Of a stretch of 64,000 bases of DNA, positions 12,832 through 24,904 are shown piece after piece. The position numbers and the translations under genes were made by a program. Every line of letters starts with the position of its first letter. Within the stretch, counting starts at the first letter, position 1. Where the stretch lies: the NCBI GenBank assembly GCA_963854835.1, contig OY978526.1, positions 93,324,140-93,388,139 on the forward strand, in the 5' to 3' direction. Under the pieces are notes generated by a model. The model was not told where the DNA came from, ran no database searches, and saw nothing but the letters and a program-made list of their open reading frames with translations. This DNA is from Megamerina dolium. Its lineage: Eukaryota; Arthropoda; Insecta; Diptera; Megamerinidae.

Positions 12832-14185
12832 ACTTCCAATACATACGTATGTATGGACAGGCAGGACGATATATAAAGAAAACTTTTTGCCCTTTATTAC
12901 ACTCACACATACAGACGTTACATGTCAAAAATAACTATTTAGTACTTTCTGGCGCCATGTAAAGAGAAATTTTCATTTTATTCAAATGGCTGTTATGTTG
13001 TGGTCGTTGGTCATCAATCCTTTCGCCAGGCAAACATTTATCAAACATTTTACATCTAACACACACATCAAATCTATCAGATAAGCAAGGCAACACCAAG
13101 AAGTTTACATACTTTCTTAGAATGAATTTTAAGCCAAATTTGACTTTTTCGTTTGCTCCTAAACGCCTACAGCTAAATATATGTATATGTATATAGCAAT
13201 CTACGCTTCATGAAAAGGATCACGTTAAAGTTTCCTATTTTCTTTTTATTTATTTTTTATGAGCTTGTATAAGTATATAGTAAAATATATGTATATATAT
13301 ATATTGTGTATATATATATATATATATATGTTTTTACATATGTACATTCATTGTATGAAGACTTCTTCTTCTTCTTCTTCTTTGTTTTCTTTCAATAGTT
13401 TACTGTTGAAAAGCATCAAGGCGAAAAAATCTCATTTATCGTTTGTTCCTTGGCAGGAGTAACTTAATCAAGGGTAATATATATACATAGCAGGTAGGCC
13501 CGGAAAATTTAGCAACAACCACAGATAACAAGATAAGCATCAGACATAATGACATTGAATATATGAATAAAGGCAAAGAGAGAAACCAAGAAAAAAATAA
13601 CAAATACAAAGAACAAAACTCAATTATTGTGAGGTTAAATAGAAGAAATCCTTTCATTTCAATTGCAAATATGTATATACCTATATCATATATTCCGTCA
13701 TGCTCATATATGTACATACAATAGAGAAAATTATGTTAAACTATATTATATAAACTATCTTAAGATATATCAAATGATAGTAGTACAAATATAATTTTTG
13801 TATAAAAATGTGATTTTCTCATCTCCACATTATCGTATTATTTTCTTAATTTATTTAATAGTATGTATATTGTATATAAATACTGAAAATTAAGCTAAAT
13901 AAAATATAGATAATAATTGCTTATGCTTTCAAATGCTTGACATAATGGTCCTTAATAAGATATAACAGGGTGAGCTGATAAGTTCTTGATAAGTGAAACT
14001 CATAAATATTTTATATAATTCGTGCAACAATTTGTCGAACTCTTCAAAATAAGCCTCTAGGTTTAAAGCTTTTACCTTAAACCCATTTGTCAGACCGTTC
14101 ATTGTTTGGTCGACCAACAAACACGACACATCTTGCCGATAACTTTCCTATACCAAAAAATTGCATGTAAAATTTTGCAATTTTT
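12832..14185. other. AT-rich spacer with TA and CTT microsatellites
   Basis: A long TA/TATG run (about 13284-13330) and a CTT run (13362-13382) are present. No coding similarity was recognised. Confidence 0.55.
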
Positions 14186-14186
14186 G

Positions 14187-14418
14187 GCATTTGTAAGCCC
14201 CGAAGTGCTCTGTAGACAAGCTTCTCTTCCATTGCTGTGGTACGTGTTAAATCTTGGACAGTATTAGAGGAGACCTACTTATTTTAGCCGGTTCCGAACG
14301 TCAGAACTCTTGCGACGTCACTTTTTTATGAGGTTTGTCACAGTGGTCTTTTTGAAGATTTTCGTTGGCAAATTTTTACTGCCGGATAAATTGCCAATTA
14401 CTAGCCGACAGTTGGGTT
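14187..14418 (-). mobile_element. SINE subfamily A, 3' half of an interrupted copy
   Basis: Minus-strand order from 14418 to 14187: CTGTCGGCTAG, GCAATTTATCCGGCAGTAAA, CAAGAGTTCTGACGTTCGGA, CCGGCTAAAATAAGTAGGTC, CAATGGAAGAGAAGCTTGTC and CACTTCGGGGCTTACAAATG. It stops at the same body position where the segment 14890-14998 begins, so the two halves belong to one copy split by the sequence between them. Confidence 0.8.
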
Positions 14419-14889
14419 GGTTGGTTAATGTTGTGACTCATTCCATGAATCCAACTAGCGTCTTCGCGGCATTTTGTTGCCCCATCCTCATTTCCAAATG
14501 TTTATTCGGTTGTTAACAGCTCAGTTATATCCATTCGGTGCGGCTTAGAAACCTCTGGAGGTCCATGATGTTTATTTCTGCTAACTCTTCCAAATTACTA
14601 AAGAGTGGTTTACCTAAGGTATGCATTCTCTATTTCCAGAGAGCAGGGCATCCGCAAAGTAAATGGAAAACAGTTTCCTTTTCTTCTGCTTGATTCCAGC
14701 TGTGACAGTGAACGTTATAATGAAGTCCCATTCTGGCTAACTGCTCTCTGATGAGTCAGAAGCCAGTGATGATTGCCGTCAGTCTGGAGACATCCTTATG
14801 ATTCCTATGATTATCAGCGAAGTAGTTTGTTTAAAATTGTATCTAGGCCATAGTGACCTACTGGTCTTATAAGTTGTAAGACCTTTCCA
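14419..14889 (-). mobile_element. Non-LTR retrotransposon fragment, C-terminal RNase H/zinc-knuckle end, inside a SINE
   Basis: The minus-strand frame near 14700-14480 reads CHSWNQAEEKETVF, then GCPALWKYRMHTLGKPLFSN, ELAEINIMDLQRFLSRTEWI and a stop. This is the usual C-terminal end of R1/Jockey-type Pol (a Cys/His-rich, CPAL-containing tail after RNase H). The reading continues to MRMGQQNAAKTLVGF. The fragment is flanked on both sides by SINE sequence that would be contiguous without it. No poly(A) is seen. Confidence 0.65.
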
Positions 14890-14998
14890 TCTACAATGGG
14901 GTGGGTACCGTTCGAATGAAAAATTTTTTCGATATTAAATTCATGCTTTAGCCGGGGATTGAACCTTCGACCTACAGACCGGAAGGCTACGTCTTAGG
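14890..14998 (-). mobile_element. SINE subfamily A, 5' half of an interrupted copy
   Basis: The minus strand reads a B-box-like segment (AGGTTCAATCCCCGGCTAAA), then TTTAATATCGAAAAAATTTT, CATTCGAACGGTACCCACC. The first part of the head (A box) is degraded or absent. It pairs with 14187-14418 to make one SINE. Confidence 0.75.
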
Positions 14999-15000
14999 CA

Positions 15001-16566
15001 AAATAAAAGAGACTGAACTGGACTGGAACTATTAATATATTACAAGAGATATTTGACTTAATAACATTTTCCGTAATATACTGCCAATGACCGTATTAAT
15101 GATCCTGCTTGCCCGTCTGTCTATCTGTCGAGCTGAAAATTGGTCCATGTTAACAATTTCACCAACTAATTTACAAGTTCGTAAGTGAGCCAAATTGATG
15201 GAAAACCAAACCCACTATCTTATCTTGCAGTAAGTTAAACTAAGAAATCGTTATTACAAAATTTGTATATAAAGTTCATAAATTTTAGCCCTTTTGGTGC
15301 GTTGCTTTACCTAGAAATCTATATACAATATACATATATACATAAATGCCAATTTGAACATTTTGATTTTATTACCTGATGAATACGATAAGTATTCTGA
15401 TTAACAAATGGTATAAAAAATTAATATGAACTTTAACTAAGAAAGACATTTATTTTGGCCATAACAATTTGTCAAATTGCTGCACATTTGAAAACGTTCT
15501 ATTCGTTCTATTGTGGCATGCCTTAAACATAGCTGTCTTTTTATACATTAATCTTATAGATTGTTAAATACTTGTATTGTACAATATATATATTCATTTT
15601 TCAAATAGTAAAATATAATGGAATATATTTAAATAACTAGATTCACTTAATACGCAATAATAATTCTTAAGGCCAAGCCTTAATTCTAATATGTATATAA
15701 TTAGTTGCCAAGTATTAGCTTTTATTAACTGTATGTACACTTTTTAAATTTGAATTTATTTAAATTCTTCAATTGTTTTATTTTCACATCTATTTCATGT
15801 ATCACTTTAAAGAAATGAAAACAAAAATGCTTTAAATAAATGTTTGCTATTACATCGTTAGACAAAACAAACTTGGCAATGAGTAGCTGAGTGTATTCAG
15901 ACAAAAACAAGAAAACTTCGAGCAAAATAAATATAAATAAATCTGCCATAGCGATGATGTTGCAGTTCTCTCTGTCAATAACAGTAACAATGTTGAGTCT
16001 AAAGTCAGCAAGAATAGGCATAATCGATCTATGAAGCATATTTCATGCAAAATTTATTTTGCAAGCGCAGTATTCTCGTAGGTATCTAAATAAAAATGAA
16101 ATTCTATTTACATTATATCTTTCTTTTGTTTTCCACTTTTAATTTCTTCTATATTTTACAATAGTTATTTAATATTAAACAATGACATAACTTTTCAGTT
16201 CGGCAATACTTACAGCAATTTAGCCTAAACAGTTTCAAATAAAACTAAAACGAAGAAAAGTTTACAAAAGTGTTGTACTCTAGTTAATTCAATGGATAAT
16301 CAGTTAATCAGAAATAAATAACAAATTACAAAAGAGCTTAGACCAATAAATTTGCATAATAAAGATAAATAAAGCATAGATAAAGTTTGCTTAGAATCGT
16401 AGAATTGTGTTCACTGCCACTCTGTTGCCACTGGTGAGTAATTTTTCAATGAAATTTAAAAATCGAAAGTGTTTTATTTAAATGCTTATAAAAGTGCTGT
16501 GTTTCTTCAACCTGACATTTTCTTTTTTTAAGTTTTAGGACTCCAATGAGTTTAACTTCAGTCTCA
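15001..16566. other. AT-rich spacer, no gene seen
   Basis: I see no transposon or gene similarity. Two minus-strand open frames at 15725-16050 overlap each other in different frames and lack motifs. Confidence 0.55.
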
Positions 16567-16567
16567 T

Positions 16568-16805
16568 CATATATTCATTTCAGTCTGATGTTTGTAACCA
16601 CTTGAAGGAAGCTTCGAAGATATAGAAAACTCGCCTAAATTCAAAAGTCTGTCACCTGACAGTTTCGAACAATAACTTGAATAAATATTGAGCTATTGAA
16701 ACGAAATTTCGGTTGAAGGATCAAACATAGGAACGGGAAAAAGTGCATGATCGATCAACTGGCACGCCCGCACCGGCAATCGGAGTAACAAACCTCGGAG
16801 TTAAT
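16568..16805 (+). mobile_element. DINE-1-like repeat fragment
   Basis: Reads in the orientation opposite to the copies at 1068 and 50880. Shared blocks are TTCATTTCAGTCTGATGTTT, ACTTGAAGGAAGCTTCG, GTCTGTCACCTGACAGTTTC, AATATTGAGCTATT, GATCGATCAACTGGCACGCC and ACAAACCTCGGAG. The GTCC-type microsatellite is nearly lost. The right part of the element has decayed. Confidence 0.6.
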
Positions 16806-16924
16806 ACACGATGTCAAGCAACAATATTCGGCATATAGATTGATGTTATAATGTACAGTTATTTTGCAAGAAATGTATAGTAACTTTCATACAAAGTGCC
16901 TGAATTTCATTTAAATTTAAACCA

Positions 16925-17740
16925 CTCTAGCCATAAATAATGCGTTTATCAAATGTTTTCTTCAAAAAGTCGATTGTTTAACGCGCTGTATGGCACTTGT
17001 AGCCATCCTGTTGGAAAAATGTGTCTTCAATCAAAATATCATTCAATTGTGGCACGAAATAATTGACAACCATGGCTCTATGACACTTGCCGGTGACAGT
17101 AACGTTTTCGCCACATTTCGCATTTTTAAGGAAGTAAGAACCAAAGGTGCCGCTGCTTAGTTGTTAGTGTGTTGGCCTTCTGATCTCTAGGTCCTAGGTT
17201 CAATCCCCGGCGGAAGCATTACAAATTTCATATCGAAAAGATTTTTCTTTCGAAAGGTACCCACCTGTCGGCAAGCAATTGGCAATTCTGCCGGCAGTAA
17301 CAATTTGCCATGGAAAAGCTTCTAAAATAACTCCGTGACAAAGCTCAGAAAAAGTGATGTCGCAAGAGTTCTGCCGTTCGGAACCTGCTAAAATATAAGT
17401 AGGTCTCTTCTAACACTGTCAAAAATTTAACACTCACAACAGTAATGGAAGAGAAGCTCGGCCAAAGAGCTCTTCGGGGATTATAAGTGTCACATATTTA
17501 TTTTTTTAGGACCAATGGTTCCACCGGCCCATAAAGCACACCTAACATTTGGTTTTGTGGGTGTAACAACGCCTCATGAATCTCTCGTGGATTCCCTCCT
17601 GTCCAAATACGGTAATTTTGCTTATCAACATGTCCATGAGCCATACTGAGCCTCATCACAACAGAACATTGCGATAAAACAGTGGGTTGACAACTGGATC
17701 CTAAAAATTTCCACACGGTCGATGAGATAAAAAAGCGATA
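16925..17740 (-). mobile_element. Tc1/mariner-superfamily transposon remnant interrupted by a SINE
   Basis: On the minus strand the coding remnant reads DEAQYGSW (first Asp), frame change, HGHVDKQNYRIWTGGNPREI, HEALLHPQNQ, then is broken at 17508 by a SINE. It resumes at 17147 as FLKNAKCGENVTVTG, RAMVVNYFVPQLND, FFQQDGYKCHTAR (second Asp) and DFLKKTFDKRIIYG, ending near 16925 before the third acidic residue. The family resembles the remnant at 60-781. The two parts join if the SINE is removed. Confidence 0.78.
17148..17507 (+). mobile_element. tRNA-derived SINE subfamily A, near full length, with target-site duplication
   Basis: The head is TGCCGCTGCTTAGTTGTTAG (decayed A box), then CCTAGGTTCAATCCCCGG (B box). 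The body is CATATCGAAAAGATTTTTCT, CCCACCTGTCGGCAAGCAAT, GCCGGCAGTAACAATTTGCC, AGAGTTCTGCCGTTCGGAAC and TGGAAGAGAAGCTCGGCC. The tail is TTCGGGGATTATAAGTGTCA, then CATATTTATTTTTTT. The flanks AGAACCAAAGG (17137-17147) and AGGACCAATGG (17508-17518) form an 11-bp duplication with two mismatches. Pol III transcription from the internal boxes and reverse transcription by a partner LINE would be the family mechanism. Confidence 0.9.
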
Positions 17741-18779
17741 ATAGCTAAAGTGTTTTCTTGCAAGTGCTTGCGACAGAAGCTATTGTCGCAAGAAATTCGC
17801 ATACTAAAAATTCTAAAACTAAATTTTCCACTTTAAAATGTGGTATGTATAATTATCGATGAAAAATACGTTATTATAGCATACTTATCAGTTGCAGCAC
17901 AAAGAAAATAGAAGAGAAGAAAATGCAACGCTGCAACAATGATGCCAAAAATTTTAAACTGCATTGTGTACGAAGTGGCGATGGCATCAGAAGTTTGAAT
18001 ACTATTCTAGAAGAGAAAAAACTTTTCCTTTCTGAAACGAATGTGTGTGTGTGTGTGAACTGTACAAAAATGTAAAAAATATAAAAAAACTTTATTAAAA
18101 GTTTTACTTTAGGAAATTTCAGGTTCTTTCTTATTTTCGGTGATCTTTCATTTATTATTTTTTATTTCTCAGACAAATGCAGTAGAAAAAAGTTAGAAGA
18201 AAACAAAATTAATGAAAATATCGAAAATTTTACAAAATATTTTCAAAGTACTTACATATGTATTGTACCTATATATATATATGTATTACTTACATAAGTA
18301 GATGAGTATGTGCGAGCCCATGATGTAGATTTTGCTGTTAAAGTTTTAAGATGAATAAAAAAAAAAATATTCAACTTTTTTTCTATTACAGCTGTACAAA
18401 TTTTGTGCTTGTTCTTATACAAAATAGTTTTCGGTTGCTTTTTTGATTTTCACTATTGTTATTGCTATCTATGCTATCGTTTTCACGCTAATTTACAATG
18501 AACTATTAAACGCAATATCGAACGTACACGAAATGAAGCAATTGTTGGAAAAGTTGGTTGGTAAATTTAAAATTCCACACAAAGTTGATCGGATCGCTTT
18601 GAGTGGAATAAAATAAATTGCATAAAGAATGTCAGCGACTCTATATATGTATTAATAATTTATGTATAATTTTATAATTTTATCTGAGTCCCTTTTCATC
18701 CCTATGCTATGCTGTGCTATGTATTTGGTTAGTTACAGAATTCTTCTACGTCCTTCTTCAAAAAAAAAAAACATCACAG
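17741..18779. other. AT-rich spacer, no gene seen
   Basis: Contains short TG and TA runs (about 18043-18056, 18270-18284). No similarity recognised. Confidence 0.55.
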
Positions 18780-20461
18780 GACACTGGCACAATATGTGCC
18801 TCTGCCATGCATAATCTGCAAATATCAGCCTCTTCCCTTCCAACAAGATCCATCAGGCGCTCAGGTGGTACCTAAAATTAGAGTGCACAGTTATTAATTG
18901 AGTCAAACAGCTTTTAGGTAGATGTAATCGTCCTAGACTGAGAACCCTGCCCGATTCGCTGCCTCTTAGTAGCCTCAATGAGAGCTTTGCCTGTCTACAA
19001 GTGGGCAAACTCTCCCATCTCGAGAGATGGAGTTTCCTTATCAAATCTTCGACCTTTACTTTCATCGTACAACTACTGGCTGCAGCACATAAAATTCAGC
19101 TTTAGATTCTTGCTTATCCAAGACGTCTGCAGCTTCATTTTACTCTACACCAATATGTCCAGTTAAATTTATGAATGCGTTCGAACACCAATTTAGACTC
19201 TTTAGAGAAAATTCCAGCACCCACTCTGCCATCCATAAATGATCCATCAGTGAAAATACTAATGTCATTTTCCATTTATACATCATATGTGAGACCGTCT
19301 TCAATGTGTGCCCTGTGTGACGTTTCAGTCACCTTTAGTCTACTCATTTCTTTCAATCCTTCGCACAGCTATGTACCAGTGAAAGGATGCGCTTGTCCCT
19401 ATCTCTGTACCGAATGCATACCAATTATTGGTTGTTCTCAGACATAATGCTGTTAATGTCGCCGGCTTCATAATCTGCAAATCCAACGGCAGTAGCTCCA
19501 GAAAGACTTCCAACGCTTCTACCGCGGCCGTCAAGATAACTCCGGTAATCCGGTAATCTAACTTACTCTTCGCGGTCTATTGGCTGATTTGAGGTCACTA
19601 GAACTCAGGAGTATAAGCTATTAAGGACCTTACCATCCAGTGCACTGCTCTGGTAATAGTTCCACTGATGAAATACTCACTTATCCTTCTAGATCTTATC
19701 ATCGACGTGACTACTCCAAGTCAACTTGTTACCCAGCATAACCCCTAGATATTTTACTTCCTTGCAGACGTTGATGTTCAATCCAAAAAGCCTAAGGGAG
19801 TCCATTGTTAGCCATCTCATCTTCTTAGTAAAGAGTACTGTTTCCGACTTACCAGCACTTTCGAAGTGACCTTGTTCTATGCACCATTCTTCAACCATTC
19901 TGAGTACACCTCTCATGGTATCGTAAATAGCGTCCACGACCTTACCACTTACCATTACCGCTATGTCATCTGCTTAACCGACGGAGTGGATGCCTTTTGA
20001 GTCCAGAATCTGGAGTATGGTACCTACCGTGATGTTCCAAAGAATGAGCGATTGGTCGCCCCGCTGTGGACATCCTTTGAGAACCTTACCTCTGAATCTG
20101 CAGCTACTATTTTGAAAGTGTATGGCCCTTTTCCTCAGCATGCTGTCCACCCACCTCATAGTGGTTGGACTGACTACACGAGTTGCAAGTGTCATTCTTA
20201 GGAAGCCAATCTTATCAAAAGCACCCTCTATATCCATAAAAGTAGATAAAGATATCCCTCCACAAGAGAGCTCTCTCTCTCTGCTAGTGCTCCCTCCATG
20301 CATTTAAGCAAAAAAGAGGTTAACCTAACCGGCTGGAAAGATTTCGCTTCTGAGTAGTCCCTTTTTTCCGGCTTCGAAACGACTACAAAGGTGCTAACTT
20401 TAAGTAGCCTGCCTATAGACGGTAAGAGTATTGGCATACTCCCTAAGTTCAGTGCTGCCAA
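18780..20461 (-). mobile_element. R1/Jockey-like non-LTR retrotransposon, truncated at both ends, RT plus RNase H
   Basis: Minus-strand reading from 20461. The RT finger motifs are PEKRDYSEAKSFQPVRLTSF, KCMEGALAERE and FMDIEGAFDKIGF (first catalytic Asp region), then RWVDSMLRKRAIHFQNS, KGCPQRGDQSLILW and VEEWCIEQG...SETVLFTKK, with EVKYLGVMLGNKLTWSSHVD at about 19700-19770. Next come TAAVEALEVFLELLPLDLQI (about 19470-19530), FTDGSFMDGRVGAGIFSKES (RNase H start, about 19190-19250) and HILCQCPVM near 18790. The YADD box is disrupted: near 19970 the reading shows a stop next to DDIAVM. Several frameshifts are present. It lacks the ORF1 and endonuclease domains and the 3' UTR. Confidence 0.85.
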
Positions 20462-20529
20462 GTACTTTCATTATTTCTACTGTACAGTTATGTTTCTTAC
20501 CGATATCTATTTATTTAAATGTCAAAGCT

Positions 20530-20590
20530 CAAAGAGAAGCTCGACCAAAGAGCCCATCGGGGTTTATAAGTGCCACATATTTATTAATTT
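20530..20590 (+). mobile_element. SINE subfamily A, 3' tail fragment
   Basis: AAGAGAAGCTCGACCAAAGA, then GCCCATCGGGGTTTATAAGT and GCCACATATTTATT. This is a strongly 5'-truncated copy, as expected from incomplete reverse transcription. It lies just upstream of the 5' end of the R1-like element. Confidence 0.7.
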
Positions 20591-21468
20591 TGTTATTCAA
20601 TTAAAGAATATATTCTATTTAAAATTTATTTATAAAATAAAAATCAAATCAACTCTCTTTAGGAAACTTTGCGTCTAAGTAAGTCGTTTTATTGGCACAA
20701 AGATAGCGAATTATCGAATAAAACAGGGCTTATGTCACTTTTCTATGTTGGTGTATTTGCAAGTGTGCATGTGCAAGCTATCGCTGCAATGGTATAGGAT
20801 GCATTCACTGTTGTTGTATTTTATTGCTATCATTATATATTAATAGAGTAAGCTATAAAGTATTAATGTAATATGTTATGTCGTAGCTTTACCATAGCAG
20901 CATTCATAAAACCCTCTTATATCATTATTATAAGAATGTATACCCATTACATATATACTTAATGCACACATTGTATATATGAATGTATATTCTTATGAAT
21001 TCATGTAGCTCAAAGTAGTTTTTAGATTATGCTTCCACCTTAAGTATATGTATCTTGCGAAAATTAATTAATTAAGTAATAAAGCATGAAAAATAATTAT
21101 AAACATAAGGAGGTAATGCTGCACATAAAGTGACATTTTTCATGTAAAATGTTCAGAAAACTGTTTAAAAGAAAACTACGTAAAAAGATTGTTCTGATAG
21201 GAGAATAATTATACACTTATGGATTTGCTCATACTATATTTCCTTTATGCGATATTCTATGTTAGCTGAAAATAAATTAATGGATCTATAATACCATAAT
21301 TAAATATATTAAATCTCTACAGATTGATATTGAATTTTGCACTACGAATTATATTTAATATTGCTGGGTAAAATTATTTTTATTCTTAGATGAAATGACT
21401 TATAGTTTAATAAATTTAATGGCTTAATGAATTTAATAGTAATATTTAAAAAAATATAAAGCCGGCAA
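20591..21468. other. AT-rich spacer, no gene seen
   Basis: Nothing recognised apart from AT-rich unique sequence. Confidence 0.5.
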
Positions 21469-21469
21469 A

Positions 21470-21655
21470 TCGACTTAGAAAAGACGGACCTAACCTCCGG
21501 TGAAAATATCAAATACCGAAAAACTTGACGGGGCTTAAGAATTCTAAATGGCGTCACCTAGCGAAGCAAAATAAATTCGACCTAAATCGATGTTCGGTTG
21601 TAATGGACACATTTAAGTAAATAACTGTAAATTTAAGTAAATAATAATAAATGAC
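21470..21655 (+). mobile_element. Non-LTR retrotransposon 3' end fragment with TAAG-type tail
   Basis: Aligns by eye with the 3' end of the element at 62070-62680. Shared blocks are CCTAACCTCCGGTGAAA, TTCTAAATGGCGTCACCTAG, CGAAG and GACCTAAATCGATGTTCGGT, then TGTAATGGACACAT followed by TTAAGTAAAT repeats. There is no open frame of note. The tail is a short tandem repeat rather than poly(A). Confidence 0.65.
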
Positions 21656-21706
21656 ATACAACTTACAATTAATCTTGACTTTAACATATAGTATAATGTT
21701 ATATTA

Positions 21707-22910
21707 AAACGAAAACCATTATTTTTGCATTAAATTGAAAGTTTTATTTAGCATAGTTCGATTTAGGTCAAACATGTACCGTTTTGTTCGATAACTTATT
21801 GCCATTTTGAAGGTAATTTCAAATTGCCACTCTCATAAAAACCCTCGTCCCTTTTGGCAAAAAACTGGGACAGTCGATTTTCACAAGCTTCTCTTGAGGC
21901 GAAATTTTCACCAGCAAAATTATTCGCCATAGACAGGAACAGGTAGTAATCACTTGGTGCCAGGTTCAGATTATAAGGTGGATGCATAAGAACCTCCCAA
22001 CCAAGCTCCCGGAGTTCTGGCGAGTCACTATCGATGTGTGTGGCCTGGCGTTGTCCTGATGGAACACAATTCCTCTCCTATTGGCCAAAGCTGGCCGCTT
22101 CTGAGCATTTGCTTCCTTCAGAAGGTCCAATTGTTGACAGTACAGGTCCGAATTAGGAGTTTGGCCGTAGGGGAGCAGCTCTTAGTAGATGATTCCCTGT
22201 CAATACCACCATACACATAACAAAACCTTCCTGACTGTCAATCCTGGCTTGGCCACCGTTTGCGCCGGCTCACCGCGATTCGACCACAAATATTTTCGCT
22301 TGACGTTGTCGTAAGTGACCCACTTTTCATCACCAGTAACCATCCGCTTCAGAAATGGATCGATTTTGTTGCGATTCAGCGGCGATTCGCAGATGGAACA
22401 TCGGTCCACGAGGTTTTTTTGCGTTAACTCGTGTGGTAAACATACATCGAGCTTCTTTTTGTAACCAGCCTTATTCAAATGGTTCCAAACGGTTTTTTGT
22501 ACAATGTTTAGCTCCTGGGCATTAGAAACAGTGCTTACATGACGATCAGACTCGACGATTTCCATTATTTTATCGATATTTTCGACAATTGGCCTTGCGT
22601 CTTTGACATCAAAATTACCGGAACGGAATCGACGAAACCAATATTTCACGTGATTGGCTTGCGTTTTCGCCTTTATCGAAGAAAAACTGAAAAATATGGC
22701 GTATTTTCTCTTTACTGGTGTCCATCTTTGACGCGAGGTCAAACAATACTGAATCAAGCAATCACAAAACTGTCTAAATAGTTTATTTAGTAAGGAATTC
22801 TATCTTTCTAACGCCATTTAGCGTAACCCGATCGCACTTATAGAACGCGAGATACAGATTACAAAAGCCATATATTGTAAAAATAATGGATTTCTTTTTA
22901 CTACATCTTA
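21707..22910 (-). mobile_element. Mauritiana-type mariner, copy 2
   Basis: The right terminal repeat (TGGATTTCTTTTTACTACAT, ending about 22910 before TA) is clear. The left one is eroded, with CCATTATTTTTGCATTAAAT still recognisable at 21717. Overall order and length match copy 1 at 2421. Confidence 0.88.
21796..22757 (-). pseudogene. Mariner transposase pseudogene (copy 2), best-preserved N-terminal half
   Basis: A 185-codon open stretch (22757-22200) holds WFRRFRSGNFDVKDARPI, the HTH-like block DKIMEIVESDRH...ELNIVQKTVWNHLNKAGY, CLPHEL (WVPHEL in relatives), DPFLKRMVTGDEKWVTYDNV (first Asp intact) and VRKVLLCVWW. After that the frame is lost. The second Asp region (HQDNARPHT-like) near 22040 is present, followed by a 1-base loss near 22012-22017. 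The C-terminal part, 21987-21796, keeps LAPSDYYLFLSMANNFAGEN and FFAKRDEGFYESG. About 345 residues would be usual for the family. Frameshifts make this a pseudogene. Confidence 0.87.
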
Positions 22911-24195
22911 TATTTAATAAATTCATATTTCAAGGTTTGTTAACTAATAACTATAACCTTGTCTCCAAACATATGTAGAAGTCGCTGGCATTCTGATTTC
23001 CATATGCAAATCTTTTCTGTGAAATTGCTGCAATATTTGAAAACAATTTGTGCGAATAGAAACAGAGAAAATCTAATGATTTATTATGGAATAAACCATA
23101 TTCATCAAACAATCCAGCATTAAGGAAAATGTAACAAGTCAACCAACAAAGTAGACAAAACAAAATACCAAATCTCAGTGGCAGTTTCAACAGCAGCTGT
23201 CAACTTTTAATCTCAAATGTGCATCAGACACATACGTACAATTAACATAAATGGCAATTTGACTACGTTAATTATGGTAAAATCCAAGCCGACACATATG
23301 TATACAAACTCTAAAGTTCGAATAGAGGCGAACAAGCCAATTTGGCACAATGCGTAGCTAAATAAGCTGGACCGAAAATGAGCTACACTGTATTGTTAAG
23401 CTTAACCATTCACATCAGCTGTACACACAAAATATACTCGGGCATTAGTGAATACATATATGTATATTTGATACATGCACATGCGACTCTATTCGAATAT
23501 ATATATTAGGGTGTATCAAATGTGGAAAAAGTTTTTTTCCAATTCCAAATCTAAATACTGTATTTTCCTTTAAAAAATATTAGAAAAATTACATTTCGTA
23601 AATGTTTGCAATTTCTTCAGATTTCGCCTGGCAGATCTTATTTCAAATATCTTTACATCCTAATACTCGTGTACATATTTAAGTATATATGTACATATGT
23701 ATGTATGAACAATAATCATACATACATCCACTCATAATTCACAAACGATGCATATCAAAATGTAAAAGGCACCAAAACGATTAGACAAATTGGGAATGAC
23801 AATTGGTCAAAATGACGCATACATATTTAAATGGCTATATATGAGTATATACTTACCCAATCGTTAATTTTAATGAGCATCATAGAATATATAAATAGGA
23901 AGCACTTCACTTTCGTATCTAAAGAGGTGATTTTCATGCGCTTTGAGTGAGCAATATGCATCACTTCAAATTAGTGATGGCGCAGTTGTTTTAAAATTAA
24001 CATTCAATTTCGCCAAAATACCACGTATTTAAATAATTGTAAAATAAAATTCCGTTTTAAAATGAATGAAAAATTATTTGTTGATAGTAAATTATAAGGC
24101 TACTAAATATACATAGTTATTACTGATCTAATTCACACCGAATGTGAATCAAAGCATATTGGCGAGAGCTTATAAGATATGCAACGTTTTCATAT
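22911..24195. other. AT-rich spacer, no gene seen
   Basis: TATG/TACA-type simple sequence occurs near 23455-23470 and 23680-23710. No similarity recognised. Confidence 0.5.
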
Positions 24196-24198
24196 CTA

Positions 24199-24340
24199 CT
24201 TGAAGCGCATCCAAAGCGCATTTAAAGCGCATTGAGCGCATTGAAATGATATGTCATTCATGTAAAATTGAGCGCTGTTCGAAGGAGGAGCTATGCGCTT
24301 CACTGTTATTTTAGAGCGCTTCTAAAACGCTCTTGATGCA
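24199..24340. repeat. AAGCGCATT-type short degenerate tandem repeat
   Basis: The motif AAGCGCAT(T) occurs four times within 24201-24242, and GAGCGC/AGCGCTT variants recur up to 24330 (GAGCGCTGTT, AGAGCGCTTCTAAAACGCTC). A related ATGCGCTTTGAG is at 23937. GC content is higher than in the surrounding DNA. Function unknown. Confidence 0.45.
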
Positions 24341-24904
24341 CTCCATTTCTGATTGGGCACATATTTAAATGCCTCTGTGTTTGTATGTGTCTACTGAATT
24401 AGCTAAGCTAGTGCAACCACATGCATTAGACATACCAGAACAAAAACATGAATGACACATTAGTGTGACAAGAGCTTGAAACAAAAACAAACAAAAATGT
24501 TTACTTTTTTTCAAATTTGTCCCGCAGAAATGCTTGAGATTCGGAGGTGTATGGCATACTTTTTTTTTGCTGTAAGGTGGTATGGTCTAGCGTACATTAA
24601 GGTAGAGTAAATTTGTTTGGAGGCTTTTCTTTTTATTTATAATGAAATAGAAATGAAAATTTGATTTTTTTCTAAATGTAAAAAATTCCAAAGACACCTG
24701 TTGTTGCAGTATACATTTGATGCTCTTAAGGAAGATACACTCTAACCAAGAACATTGTAAAAAAACGTCCATGGACATTCTTATATAACCATTAAGAAAT
24801 ATTATGATGTTTATTTGAATAATTTTTGTTTTTTTTTTTAGATAAGTTTATAATTGTTTAGTTTAAGAATTAGTTGAATTAGTTGAATTACTGAATAAAT
24901 ATGA

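Noticed and set aside
19175..19447. A plus-strand 90-codon gene
   Set aside because: It is antisense to the R1/Jockey-like Pol remnant on the minus strand, whose RNase H motifs are recognisable.
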